A DNA stretch of 64,000 nucleotides from an uncultured Clostridia bacterium (GCA_944376195.1 CALWBW010000006.1:1-64000); one strand, 5' to 3'. Positions 1 through 7,422 are shown, counted from the stretch's first letter. The notes: a model not told the origin generated them from the letters alone. Numbers and translations: made by a program.

Positions 1-90
1 ATACGTGGTGCTTTGGTAAATGGGCAGGACATGGGGTTCGCCGTTTTTTGGCTGATAGCCCGTATGCAGGCAAAGGGTGTCAATGTTCAT
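1..90 (-). CDS. metY: O-acetylhomoserine sulfhydrylase (MetY), N-terminal fragment
   Basis: This is the first 30 codons of a leftward gene that runs off the window edge. The start ATG is the complement of 88-90, preceded by AAGGAG (complement of about 102-107). The translation begins MNIDTLCLHTGYQP and continues to LPIYQSTTY. That is the usual N-terminus of PLP-dependent O-acetylhomoserine aminocarboxypropyltransferase, which makes homocysteine from O-acetylhomoserine and sulfide in the cytoplasm. The catalytic lysine lies outside the window, so the assignment rests only on the conserved N-terminus; a cystathionine gamma-synthase relative is the main alternative. Confidence 0.75.
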   Translation of the reverse strand, partial: MNIDTLCLHTGYQPKNGEPHVLPIYQSTTY

Positions 91-130
91 GTGGGAAATC
101 TCCTTGTTTATACAGGTCTATATCGGGAAT

Positions 131-169
131 AACATTTGCGGGCGGGGAACTGCCCCGCCCGCAAATGTT
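131..169. terminator. Strong 17-bp inverted repeat between metY and the isomerase gene
   Basis: Arms 131-147 (AACATTTGCGGGCGGGG) and 153-169 are perfectly complementary around a 5-nt loop. The T-rich tract (TTTCTTTTT) lies on the plus-strand side, although both flanking genes run leftward. The simplest reading is a terminator working in both directions. It could also stop antisense transcription or act in the metY leader. Confidence 0.5.
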
Positions 170-194
170 GTTTCTTTTTACGGGCGGATGGGGC

Positions 195-1160
195 CTACGC
201 CCACCACATCGCGCAGGTTTCCTCTTCCAGCAGGAGGGGCTTTAAAAACGCGATGGCTTTTTCAAGGCCTTCGCCGGCCGACATGAGGCCGTCTTCATGT
301 TCGATGCTGATCGCGCCGTCGTACCCCACCATGCGCAGATTGGAAAGAATATCGCGCCAGGTCCCCTCGCCGTGGCCATAGCCGACGGTGCGGAAAATCC
401 AGGAGCGCTCCAGCTCCTGCGAATAGTGTTTGGTGTCGAGTACGCCGTTTTTCGCGGTGTTAATGGGGTCTACGCGGGTATCCTTTGCGTGGAAATGATA
501 AATCGCGTCGCCCAGCGTGCGGATTGCCGCTACAATATCAATCCCCTGCCAGAAGAAATGGCTTGGATCGAGGTTTGCGCCGATGGCAGGACCTACCGCC
601 GCGCGCAGTTTTAAAAGTGTTTCGGGGTTATAGCAGCAGAAGCCCGGATGCAGCTCCAGCGCGATTTTATGGATGCCGTGCGCCTCGGCAAAGGCGGCGG
701 CCTTTTTCCAGTACGGAATCAGCACGTCGTTCCACTGATAGTCCAAAACCGCGAGGAAATCCTCCGGCCAGGGGCAGGTGACCCAGTTTGGATATTTGGA
801 TTCCGGACAGTCGCCCGGGCAGCCGGAGAAGGTGACCACCGTTTCCACCCCGAGTTTTTCCGCCAGCAAAACGCCATCCCGAAAGATTTTTTGATAGGCC
901 TCCGCCGTTTCCTGGTTCGGGTGGACGGGATTTCCGTGGCAGGAAAGGCCCGAAATTTCCATGTCGTACTTTTTCAGGAGGTCGCGGACCTTTTGCAGTT
1001 CCGTCTCGTCCGCCAAAAGCTGTTCGGCGTTTAAATGCCGGTTCCCGGAATAACCGCCGCAGGGAAGTTCCACGCTGTGAACGCCGTGTTCAGAGAGATA
1101 CCGCAGCGCGCCTTCCAGATCTGTGCCATATAAAACTGCCGTGAGAACGCTGAGCTTCAT
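195..1160 (-). CDS. Sugar phosphate isomerase/epimerase (AP endonuclease family 2 TIM barrel)
   Basis: The 321-residue protein is a xylose-isomerase-like TIM barrel, the fold of sugar epimerases and isomerases such as IolE and IolI. It starts MKLSVLTAVLYG. Expected metal ligands are visible in order: Glu in ALELHPG, Asp in ANLDPSHF, His in HFHAKD and Glu near the end in SIEHED. Length matches the family (280-330). There is no signal peptide, so it is cytoplasmic. The start at 1160 follows a purine-rich AGGAGGCGG-type ribosome binding site. It stands alone, with metY downstream on the same strand. Substrate cannot be told from sequence; inositol, hexulose or keto-sugar metabolism are all possible. 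Confidence 0.85.
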   Translation of the reverse strand: MKLSVLTAVLYGTDLEGALRYLSEHGVHSVELPCGGYSGNRHLNAEQLLADETELQKVRDLLKKYDMEISGLSCHGNPVHPNQETAEAYQKIFRDGVLLAEKLGVETVVTFSGCPGDCPESKYPNWVTCPWPEDFLAVLDYQWNDVLIPYWKKAAAFAEAHGIHKIALELHPGFCCYNPETLLKLRAAVGPAIGANLDPSHFFWQGIDIVAAIRTLGDAIYHFHAKDTRVDPINTAKNGVLDTKHYSQELERSWIFRTVGYGHGEGTWRDILSNLRMVGYDGAISIEHEDGLMSAGEGLEKAIAFLKPLLLEEETCAMWWA

Positions 1161-1471
1161 AACAAACCGCCTCCTAAAGAAAATTCGTCATTTGACAGAA
1201 CCAGTATAGTACAAACCTGTCCTTCTTTCAAGCAAAAGTTTCATTTTCAGGACTCGATGCGTTTTGCATTTGTTTTTTTCCTGCGAGGGAAATCTAAAAA
1301 ACCGGGACGGTTTTGGCCGTATTTCAAAACCCCATTTCTTTTGCGGAAAAGAAACGGGGTTTTGTATCCCCAAAGAAAGCCGCAAGGGAGGGGAGAACCG
1401 GCGCGCAAGACGGCCGGCACCCTCCCCTCCCTCGACCCACCCCTCCGAAAAGGCTGCGGCGTGGGGGCATG
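1161..1471. other. Intergenic stretch holding most of repeat copy A
   Basis: No coding sequence is supported here. Positions 1161-1318 contain the leader of the isomerase gene (its ribosome binding site is near 1170) and an AT-rich piece. From 1319 the stretch is made of the hairpin-rich repeat described separately. Long open frames on both strands arise from the repeat's lack of stops and show no family resemblance. Confidence 0.5.
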
Positions 1472-1502
1472 TTATGCGTGCTGTAAGTAGACCCGGCATT
1501 CT
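1319..1502. repeat. Hairpin-forming dispersed repeat, copy A
   Basis: This 184-bp block recurs at 2121-2304 in the same orientation with no indels and about 14 mismatches. It contains two stem-loops: one at 1326-1363 (AAAACCCC... / ...GGGGTTTT) and a larger one whose arms are GGGAGGGG with CCGGC, and GCCGG with CCCTCCCC. Mismatches concentrate in the last 45 bp. The block reaches into the 3' end of the SLOG gene, supplying its final ten or so codons. It resembles a non-autonomous MITE- or REP-like element rather than a coding unit. Confidence 0.8.
1326..1363 (-). terminator. Probable terminator of the SLOG gene (inside repeat copy A)
   Basis: The stem has 17 bp with a 4-nt loop. Read on the minus strand every position pairs (one G-U), and the arm ends in TTTT. 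Read on the plus strand the same position is an A-C mismatch, so the structure favours minus-strand transcripts leaving the gene at 1472-1807. Confidence 0.55.
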
Positions 1503-1807
1503 TTTTCCATCTTCTTGCAGTAGTCTATTACAAATTTCGTCCCCCGACTCTTTCCGTCCCAAAAGGCAATGACTAGGTCTGCATATTCGACGATTTGTAT
1601 ATTCCTTTTGAAAGGCGCCGCACGGCCGTATCGCTGGTACTGGGGCAGAAATTCCGTCAGTTTTATGCCATGTGAAAAAGCATATGTCCGCGCCGCCAAG
1701 TCCACGCCCTTTGCTCCCCCGGAAACGATTTCCGTCACTCTTTCCGGTAAGTATGGCGTAAAATCTGGGATCGTAAGACTCCTTGATCCGATGATCGCAA
1801 CCCTCAT
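1472..1807 (-). CDS. SLOG-fold (YspA/DUF2493-like) nucleotide-binding protein
   Basis: The 111-residue protein begins MRVAIIGSRSL and contains VSGGAKGVDLAARTYA and ADLVIAFWDGKSRGT. This is the DUF2493/cpYpsA pattern of the SLOG superfamily, related to DprA and LOG and thought to bind nucleotides or nucleotide-derived ligands. The ATG at 1807 is preferred over an upstream TTG because GAGGTG lies just ahead of it. It is divergent from a ribbon-helix-helix gene 107 bp away across an AT-rich control region. Its last codons lie inside the dispersed repeat. Such genes are common on plasmids and integrated elements. The exact role is unknown. Confidence 0.75.
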   Translation of the reverse strand: MRVAIIGSRSLTIPDFTPYLPERVTEIVSGGAKGVDLAARTYAFSHGIKLTEFLPQYQRYGRAAPFKRNIQIVEYADLVIAFWDGKSRGTKFVIDYCKKMEKECRVYLQHA

Positions 1808-1844
1808 CCTGCACCTCAATATCTATTTAGAATACAAATACATA

Positions 1845-1864
1845 TATAATTGTAATATATTATA
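1845..1864. promoter_or_regulatory. AT-rich inverted repeat with divergent -10 boxes
   Basis: TATAAT at 1845-1850 and ATTATA at 1859-1864 form an inverted repeat, giving a -10-like hexamer on each strand between the divergent SLOG and ribbon-helix-helix genes. The neighbourhood (1815-1900) is far more AT-rich than the rest of the window. Ribbon-helix-helix proteins often bind short palindromes in their own promoters, so this is a candidate autoregulatory operator. That step is inference. Confidence 0.4.
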
Positions 1865-1914
1865 TCGTTATGTGCAACAGTAAAATGAATATAGAATTGG
1901 AGGTGAGGCATGGC

Positions 1915-2100
1915 ATGAAAGAGAACAATTTAAAAATTAAAAAGCGTGGAGACGACGGAAACAAAGTCATTTCTCTGCGGATCAGCGTAGAACTGTTGCA
2001 CAAGCTGGATGCCATTGCGAAGGAGACCAATTACTCTCGAAACGAACTGATTAATCTGATTTTGGAACATAACATTGATCATATTGAAATTGAACCATAA
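1915..2100 (+). CDS. Ribbon-helix-helix DNA-binding protein
   Basis: The 61-residue protein is basic at its N-terminus. It then carries a ribbon-helix-helix core: strand VISLRIS, helix VELLHKLDAIAKE, turn TNYSRNE and helix LINLILEH. This is the CopG/Arc/MetJ-like fold, which binds DNA as a dimer and usually represses its own promoter. The ATG at 1915 follows GGAGGTGAG with 7-8 nt spacing; an earlier in-frame ATG at 1882 (and a GTG-type start at 1870) have no such site. It is divergent from the SLOG gene and flanked by the two repeat copies. It may be an antitoxin-like or plasmid-type regulator; no toxin is visible beyond the SLOG partner. Confidence 0.75.
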   Translation: MKENNLKIKKRGDDGNKVISLRISVELLHKLDAIAKETNYSRNELINLILEHNIDHIEIEP

Positions 2101-2120
2101 GATCGGACAACGATTTTGTC

Positions 2121-2304
2121 GTATTTCAAAACCCCATTTCTTTTACGGAAAAGAAACGGGGTTTTGTATCCCCAAAGAAAACCGCGAGGGAGGGGAGAAC
2201 CGGCACGCAAGACGGCCGGCACCCTCCCCTCCCTCGACCCACCCCTCCGGAAAGGCCGCGGAGCGGAGCTATGTTACGTGTGTTGTAAGTAGACCCGGCA
2301 TTTC
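2121..2304. repeat. Hairpin-forming dispersed repeat, copy B
   Basis: This is the second copy of the 184-bp block at 1319-1502, offset by exactly 802 bp. Both stem-loops are preserved. Several differences between copies fall in loops or exchange Watson-Crick for wobble pairs, which hints at selection for structure. It begins 20 bp after the ribbon-helix-helix stop codon, so the pair of copies brackets the SLOG/RHH module. Confidence 0.8.
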
Positions 2305-2371
2305 TTGGTTCGATTATCGCAGGAATCTTCCCACCCATCCGGAAGGATGCGGCGCGCTTTTCGGGGAGATT

Positions 2372-2526
2372 CCAAAGAGGGGCTCCCTCTTTGGCCGTTT
2401 CAAGGGGTCCGGGGGAAATCGGAATCCCCCGGCCGCCTTTTTCTTGGGAGGGCAGGAACCGTTTCTTTTTGGCGGCGCAAAAAGAAATGGTTCCTGAAAA
2501 TCCCCCTTTTTCCACCGTCACGGGGG
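2372..2526. repeat. Cluster of four stem-loops upstream of the ileS promoter
   Basis: Within 155 bp there are four separate hairpins: 2372-2394 (10-bp perfect stem, CCAAAGAGGG arm), 2409-2431 (CCGGGGGA / TCCCCCGG), 2454-2495 (17-bp stem, AGGAACCGTTTCTTTTT arm) and 2501-2526 (TCCCCC / GGGGGA). The third strongly resembles the first hairpin of the 184-bp repeats. All lie upstream of the ileS promoter, so they are not part of the T-box. No gene is supported between 2101 and 2858. Confidence 0.6.
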
Positions 2527-2534
2527 AAAACCCC

Positions 2535-2563
2535 TTGACAAACGTGCGATTTCGTTGTATAAC
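2535..2563 (+). promoter_or_regulatory. ileS promoter
   Basis: TTGACA (2535-2540) and TATAAC (2558-2563) are separated by 17 bp, a near-consensus housekeeping promoter placed directly before the T-box leader. Confidence 0.8.
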
Positions 2564-2569
2564 TAACCT

Positions 2570-2817
2570 GTTAAAGGCTGTGACGGAGAGCACTGTACGG
2601 CAAAAAGCGCAAAAAGCGAGTCGGGGATGGTGAAAGCCCGGCGGCGCGGCGGTACGGCAAATCACTCCTGAGCTGCGCGCCGAACGGCGCCGCGACGGTA
2701 CGCGGGTCCCAGTAAGCGTCGACGGATTCCCGCCGTTATCGGGGAGACGCATGACGGTGCGTGCAATAAGGTGGTATCGCGGGCAAAGCTCGTCCTTTTG
2801 CGGGACGGGCTTTTTTA
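2570..2817 (+). promoter_or_regulatory. T-box riboswitch (isoleucine) of ileS
   Basis: The leader has the T-box hallmarks. The T-box core AAGGTGGTATCGCGGG lies at 2768-2783, and its bulge TGGT can pair with the ACCA end of an A73 tRNA such as tRNA-Ile. A terminator follows at about 2788-2817 (arm GGGACGGGCT, then TTTTTT). A Stem I helix is closed by GGAG near 2585 and CTCC near 2666. The likely specifier is ATC at 2661-2663, an isoleucine codon. Uncharged tRNA-Ile should stabilise the antiterminator and raise ileS expression. Confidence 0.9.
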
Positions 2818-2858
2818 TATACCGCATGGATGATTGTGAAACTGCCGGGAGGGTGTTT

Positions 2859-5800
2859 ATGAAAAAACCTGATTTTATCCAGATGGAGCATGACATTCTG
2901 GACCTCTGGGAGCGGGAAGGCTTTCAGAAGAAGCTCATGAAGCAAAACGAAAACGGGCCGGTGTTCCGTTTCCTCGACGGGCCGATTACGGCAAATAACC
3001 CGATGGGCGTGCACCATGCCTGGGGCCGCAGTATCAAGGATATCATCCTGCGCTACCAGGGCATGACGGGCCATTCCTGCCATTACCGCAACGGCTTTGA
3101 CGGCCAGGGGCTTTGGGTGGAAGTCGAAGTGGAAAAAGAGCTGGGCTTTTCCGGCAAACGGGATATCGAGGCCTACGGCATGGATAAATTCACGCGCAAG
3201 TGCGTGGATCGTGTGAAAAAATTCTCCGGGATTATTACGGAACAGTCCAAACGCCTCGGTCAGTGGATGGACTGGGACAATTCCTATTACACCAATACCG
3301 ACGAAAATATCGAGGGAATTTGGCATTTCCTCAAAGTCTGCAACGACCGCGGCTGGATTACGACCGAAAACCGCCCGATGCCGTGGTGCCCGCGCTGCGG
3401 GACCTCGCTTTCTGAGCATGAGATGACCGGCTCGCATAAGGAAGTGACGCACACCTCCGTCTTTGTGCGTGTGCCGATGCTGGAGCGCGACTTTGACTTG
3501 CTTGTCTGGACCACCACGCCGTGGACGCTCTCGGCGAACGTAGCGCTTGCCGTGAACCCGGAACTGACGTATGTGAAAATCCTGACCGACGATTCCCCGC
3601 GCCCGCTTGTTTTGGCGAAAAACTCGCTCGGCTATATCGACGGCGCGAAAAACGTCCTCGAGACGCTCAAGGGCGAAGATCTGGTGGGCCTGACCTATGA
3701 GTCCATCTTCCCGATGCTGCCTGTGCAGCAGGGCGTCGAGCATAAGGTTGTGCCGTGGTATGACGTCGCGGCGGATGAAGGTTCCGGCGTTGTCCACATT
3801 GCCCCGGGATGCGGCGCGGAGGACTTTGAACTGGGCCGTTCGCTGGGCCTTGCCGAAATCTGTCCGATCGACGAATCCGGCAAAATTTATGAGAACTATG
3901 ATTTCCTCTCCGGACTGACCGCGGCGGAAGCGGCCCAGCCGGTGTTTGATAAGCTGAAAGAGCTCGGCAAACTCTATAAAACCATGGAGTTTACCCACAT
4001 GTACCCGGTTTGCTGGCGCTGCAAGAGCCAGGTGCTTTTCCGCCTTGTGGAGGAGTGGTACATCAAGACGGAGGAAATCCGTCCGCAGCTGATTCGTGCC
4101 GCCGAGGGCGTGACCTGGGACCCGCCCTACATCGGCAAGCGGATGCTGGACTGGCTCAACAACATGGGCGACTGGAATATCTCGCGTAAGCGCTATTACG
4201 GCCTGCCGCTGCCTTTCTATGTCTGCCCGGACTGCGGGAAGGTGACCGTCGTGGGCTCGCGCGCCGAACTGCGCGAATTGGCCGTCGACCCGGAAAAAGT
4301 CGACGCGCTGCCGGAACTGCACCGTCCCTGGATTGACGGGGTGACAATCCGCTGCCCCGGCTGCGGCGGCGAGGTCAGCCGCATCCCGTCCGTCGGCGAC
4401 GTATGGCTGGACGCCGGCATCACGCCGTTTTCGACGCTCGGCTACTTTAAAGACCGCGCGTACTGGGAGACACAGTTCCCGGCGGATTGGGTCACGGAAA
4501 TGCGGGAGCAGGTGCGCCTGTGGTTCTATTCGATTCTCTTTATGTCCGTCACGCTGACCGGCCGCGCGCCGTATAAACGCGTGCTGGCGTATAACTCCGT
4601 TGTGGCGGAGGACGGTTCGCGGTTCTCGAAGACCGGCTTTATGATCCGCTTTGACGAAGCCGCCGAACGCATCGGCGCGGACGCCATCCGCTATCTCTAT
4701 GCGGGCGCCAACGTCGCGTCCGACGTGCGCTTCGGCTATAATCTCGGCGACGAGGCCCGCCGCAAGATGCTGGGCCTGTGGAATATTTACACGTTCTTTG
4801 AGACTTACGCCGAAATCGACCAGCCGACCATCGGCGCGGAGCCTGCATATCAGAACCTCTCCGACCGCTGGCTGGCTTCCCGTGTGGCGGCGTTTGTGGA
4901 GTCCGCCACGCGTACCTATGAGAACTTCAACACGTCGGACGTGGTGCGTGCCTTTGAGCAGTGCGTGGACGATGTGTCGAACTGGTATGTCCGTATTAAC
5001 CGCCGCCGCTTCTGGAAGGAAGGGGAGGACGCGGACAAGCAGGAGGCTTATACAGCCCTCTTCCATGCCATCCGCCGGATCTGCGGCGTCATGGCGCCGA
5101 TCATCCCGTTCATGACGGAGTATATCTGGCAGAACATGGTGCGCAAATATCAGACGGACGCCGCTGAGAGCGTGCATCTGGCGGGCTTCCCGAAGGCCGG
5201 GGAAATCGATCAGGCCCTGCTCGACGCCACAGCTGCCGCGCGTGAGATCATCGCCACCGCGCTCAAGCTGCGAAACGAGCGCCAGATCAAGGTCCGTCAG
5301 CCGCTTGCGGCGCTTTATCTGCACAAATCGCTTGCGCAGGAGCTGGCGCCGTATCTCGCCGTGATGCGCGATGAGCTGAATGTCAAGGAAATTGTCTTTG
5401 TGGAAGATACGTCCTTACTGGAAGATCACTATTTGCAGCTCAACTTTAAGGTTGCGGGCCGCACGCTGAAGGGTGACTTGCAAAAGGTGAAGGGCCTGCT
5501 CGACGGCCTTACGGATGCGGAGATGGCTGCCGCCACCGCCCAGTGCATGGCGGGCGAGGCTGTGACAATTCCTGGCTACGAAACGCCGATTGCCGCGGAT
5601 CAGTTTAATCTTCTTTCCAAGACCAAGCCGAACATTGCCGCGCATATCACGGAGAAAATTGAGGAGCTTGTCGCTCTCGATGTGACCATTACCGACGCGC
5701 TGCGTGCCGAGGGCCTTTATCGCGATCTTTTGCGCAACTGCCAGGTGCTGCGCCGTGAGGCGGGCTTCCGCGTAGACGACCGCGTGCGCATTGCCGTCGC

Positions 5801-5954
5801 GACCGACGCGGCGGAGCTTGCCGCCGTGGTGGATGCCTATCGCGCTGATCTGGAGCGCGAGACCTTGGCTGTGCTGGGTGAGTCCGGCGAATACGTCCTG
5901 GAAAAGGATGTGGAAATCGGCGACTTTACCGCGCGGCTTAAAATTGCAAAATAA
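2859..5954 (+). CDS. ileS: Isoleucyl-tRNA synthetase, type 2-like, with GXHH signature
   Basis: The 1031-residue cytoplasmic class I synthetase joins isoleucine to tRNA-Ile. ATG 2859 follows GGGAGGG; a longer reading frame would overlap the T-box. The N-terminal Rossmann core has FLDGPITANNP followed by GVHH (residues 50-53) exactly where HxGH is expected, so the first and third signature positions are exchanged. The KMSKS loop reads SRFSKTG, lacking the first Lys-Met. The editing domain lies around residues 190-400, with Cys pairs CPRC, CPDC and CPGC suggesting zinc knuckles, and an anticodon-binding C-terminal half follows. Length fits the IleRS2 type. A GXHH-type IleRS2 has been described as highly mupirocin-resistant; that knowledge is from memory. 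The T-box supports the isoleucine assignment. Whether a second ileS exists cannot be seen. Confidence 0.92.
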   Translation: MKKPDFIQMEHDILDLWEREGFQKKLMKQNENGPVFRFLDGPITANNPMGVHHAWGRSIKDIILRYQGMTGHSCHYRNGFDGQGLWVEVEVEKELGFSGKRDIEAYGMDKFTRKCVDRVKKFSGIITEQSKRLGQWMDWDNSYYTNTDENIEGIWHFLKVCNDRGWITTENRPMPWCPRCGTSLSEHEMTGSHKEVTHTSVFVRVPMLERDFDLLVWTTTPWTLSANVALAVNPELTYVKILTDDSPRPLVLAKNSLGYIDGAKNVLETLKGEDLVGLTYESIFPMLPVQQGVEHKVVPWYDVAADEGSGVVHIAPGCGAEDFELGRSLGLAEICPIDESGKIYENYDFLSGLTAAEAAQPVFDKLKELGKLYKTMEFTHMYPVCWRCKSQVLFRLVEEWYIKTEEIRPQLIRAAEGVTWDPPYIGKRMLDWLNNMGDWNISRKRYYGLPLPFYVCPDCGKVTVVGSRAELRELAVDPEKVDALPELHRPWIDGVTIRCPGCGGEVSRIPSVGDVWLDAGITPFSTLGYFKDRAYWETQFPADWVTEMREQVRLWFYSILFMSVTLTGRAPYKRVLAYNSVVAEDGSRFSKTGFMIRFDEAAERIGADAIRYLYAGANVASDVRFGYNLGDEARRKMLGLWNIYTFFETYAEIDQPTIGAEPAYQNLSDRWLASRVAAFVESATRTYENFNTSDVVRAFEQCVDDVSNWYVRINRRRFWKEGEDADKQEAYTALFHAIRRICGVMAPIIPFMTEYIWQNMVRKYQTDAAESVHLAGFPKAGEIDQALLDATAAAREIIATALKLRNERQIKVRQPLAALYLHKSLAQELAPYLAVMRDELNVKEIVFVEDTSLLEDHYLQLNFKVAGRTLKGDLQKVKGLLDGLTDAEMAAATAQCMAGEAVTIPGYETPIAADQFNLLSKTKPNIAAHITEKIEELVALDVTITDALRAEGLYRDLLRNCQVLRREAGFRVDDRVRIAVATDAAELAAVVDAYRADLERETLAVLGESGEYVLEKDVEIGDFTARLKIAK

Positions 5955-5959
5955 GAGGA

Positions 5960-5990
5960 AAAGAGGGAAACGCACCGCGTTTCCCTCTTT
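5960..5990. terminator. Bidirectional terminator after ileS
   Basis: The arm AAAGAGGGAAACGC pairs with GCGTTTCCCTCTTT around a 3-nt loop, with A-run on the left and T-run on the right. It lies between the convergent ileS and nudC genes. Confidence 0.85.
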
Positions 5991-6018
5991 TTTACCGAAA
6001 ATCCGGATATTCGCACGT

Positions 6019-6048
6019 CTCCCCGGAAATGCTTCCGGGGAGTTTTTT
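6019..6048 (+). terminator. Second terminator, plus strand
   Basis: CTCCCCGGAA (6019-6028) and TTCCGGGGAG (6033-6042) form a 10-bp stem with a 4-nt loop followed by six T residues. It backs up the ileS terminator. Confidence 0.8.
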
Positions 6049-6868
6049 AAATCAGACCGCGCCGGAACGCGTCCATCATTTTTGCCGTCATGCTGATGTC
6101 GCCGCTGCGGTCCTGCACTTCCGCGCGCGGGACCCAGCGTGCCTCGGCCAGTTCGACGCCGTCTGCATGGAGGGTGTCGTCCCCGTCGAGGTCCGCAAAG
6201 AAGCCGATTAACAGCGACTGGGAATAGCCCCACGGCTGGTTGTCGTAATACTGGATGTTTTTCACGCGCACGCCGGTCTCTTCCATGACTTCACGCCGGA
6301 TGGTGGCCTCGAGCGATTCCCCAATTTCGCAAAAGCCTGCGATCAGGGCGTAATCGGAAAATCCGCGGCCCGCATAGCGGGTGAGCAGCAGGTTTTCGCC
6401 GTTGCGCACGCCGACAATGATGGCGACGGACATATCCGGATAGCGGATGTTGCCGCAATCCGGACAGACCATGGCGCGTTCGTCGGACTTATGTACCATG
6501 GGACGGCCGCAGGCGCCGCAGTAACGGGTATGGCCATACCAAACCGCGAGATGATAGGCCGTCACCCCTGCAAACGCCATCCAGAGCGGCGTGACGGCGC
6601 GCAGCGCGCGGGTGTGTCGGTACGTCAGCGCGTCCGTCTCCGCAGGCGTTCCCGGATGGAGGAAGAATCCGCGTCCGGAAATGGAGAACAAATATTGCAG
6701 CGAGTCCGGGTCTACGCCGGGAAGATCCGCAATTTGCGGAAGCTGTCCGTTTTCCATCTGGTTCAGGAGAATTTCATTTTTCCGAAAAGCCATCAGATAA
6801 TCTGAGGGCATGGCCGCACGCGGCGTATATTCGCAGCGGTATTCCTCCGGTTCTATATTGTGTAACAT
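6047..6868 (-). CDS. nudC: NAD(+) diphosphatase, NudC-type Nudix hydrolase
   Basis: The 273-residue protein hydrolyses NADH or NAD+ to NMN and AMP, and related enzymes remove NAD caps from RNA. A four-cysteine zinc ribbon (CGACGRP ... CPDCGNIRYP) lies in the middle, followed by the Nudix box GFCEIGESLEATIRREVMEE and the NudC-typical QPWGYSQSLLIGF segment. The ATG at 6868 shares one base with the stop codon of the upstream VOC gene (TGATG), with GAGG ahead of it, so the two are translationally coupled. A start 20 codons earlier would overlap the VOC gene and lacks support. Cytoplasmic; function is secure at family level. Confidence 0.9.
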   Translation of the reverse strand: MLHNIEPEEYRCEYTPRAAMPSDYLMAFRKNEILLNQMENGQLPQIADLPGVDPDSLQYLFSISGRGFFLHPGTPAETDALTYRHTRALRAVTPLWMAFAGVTAYHLAVWYGHTRYCGACGRPMVHKSDERAMVCPDCGNIRYPDMSVAIIVGVRNGENLLLTRYAGRGFSDYALIAGFCEIGESLEATIRREVMEETGVRVKNIQYYDNQPWGYSQSLLIGFFADLDGDDTLHADGVELAEARWVPRAEVQDRSGDISMTAKMMDAFRRGLI

Positions 6869-7281
6869 CAGTTCGCCTCGCCTAGTTCTTGAAAAAATTC
6901 GATGGTCTCGCCGCACGGGCCATTGCAAAATGCAACAAACGCCCGAAAAGGCGGATTGGTTGGCAACTCGCCGACGCGGGGCCCGGAGGTTACGGCGTAC
7001 CCCGCCGCCGCAAGGCGCGGCAGCAGTGCCTCCAAATCCTCGGTGGAAAGCGCGAGATGGTGCAGCGCGCCATCGTTTTGCACGCCGTCGTCCCGGAGTA
7101 CAACTTCCAAAATACAGTTCCCGGCAGATAAAAACGCACCGCGGCGCCCATCCGTATCCCAGGCGCGCACAGTCTCGCAGCCCAGCGTTTCGCAGTAAAA
7201 CGCCAGCGTTTTGTCAAACTGTTCCGGCGTGGTGGGATGCAGAGCGATATGGTGGACGCCGGTGATCCAGTGCTTTGTCAT
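6868..7281 (-). CDS. VOC superfamily (glyoxalase-like) protein
   Basis: The 137-residue protein starts MTKHWITGVHHIALH and has two beta-alpha-beta-beta-beta modules, with metal-ligand candidates HHIAL at the N-terminus, HHLALS in the centre and ETIEFFQE near the C-terminus. This fits the vicinal oxygen chelate fold found in glyoxalase I, methylmalonyl-CoA epimerase and antibiotic-binding proteins. It overlaps nudC by one base and is probably co-transcribed. The substrate is unknown. Lactoylglutathione lyase would be too specific a name. Confidence 0.85.
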   Translation of the reverse strand: MTKHWITGVHHIALHPTTPEQFDKTLAFYCETLGCETVRAWDTDGRRGAFLSAGNCILEVVLRDDGVQNDGALHHLALSTEDLEALLPRLAAAGYAVTSGPRVGELPTNPPFRAFVAFCNGPCGETIEFFQELGEAN

Positions 7282-7386
7282 AACAGGTCTCCTTCCGGAT
7301 CAAAATTTTACCGTTATTATACCGCGCGCAGGACGGCGGCGCAAGGGTGTACGAGGCGATTGCCGTCGTACCGGCGCGGAAAAAGA

Positions 7387-7415
7387 AAAAGAGGGGGAGT
7401 TCCCCCTCTTTTTTG
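7387..7415. terminator. Bidirectional terminator after the CE15-like gene
   Basis: AAAAGAGGGGGA and TCCCCCTCTTTT form a 12-bp inverted repeat with a very short loop, flanked by A- and T-runs. It lies just downstream of the leftward gene ending at 7423. Confidence 0.75.
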
Positions 7416-7422
7416 GCGGCAG

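Noticed and set aside
2736-5324. 862-codon minus-strand frame antisense to ileS
   Set aside because: Same effect of high GC and codon bias; the translation is Arg/His/Ala-rich without known motifs and would also run across the T-box leader.
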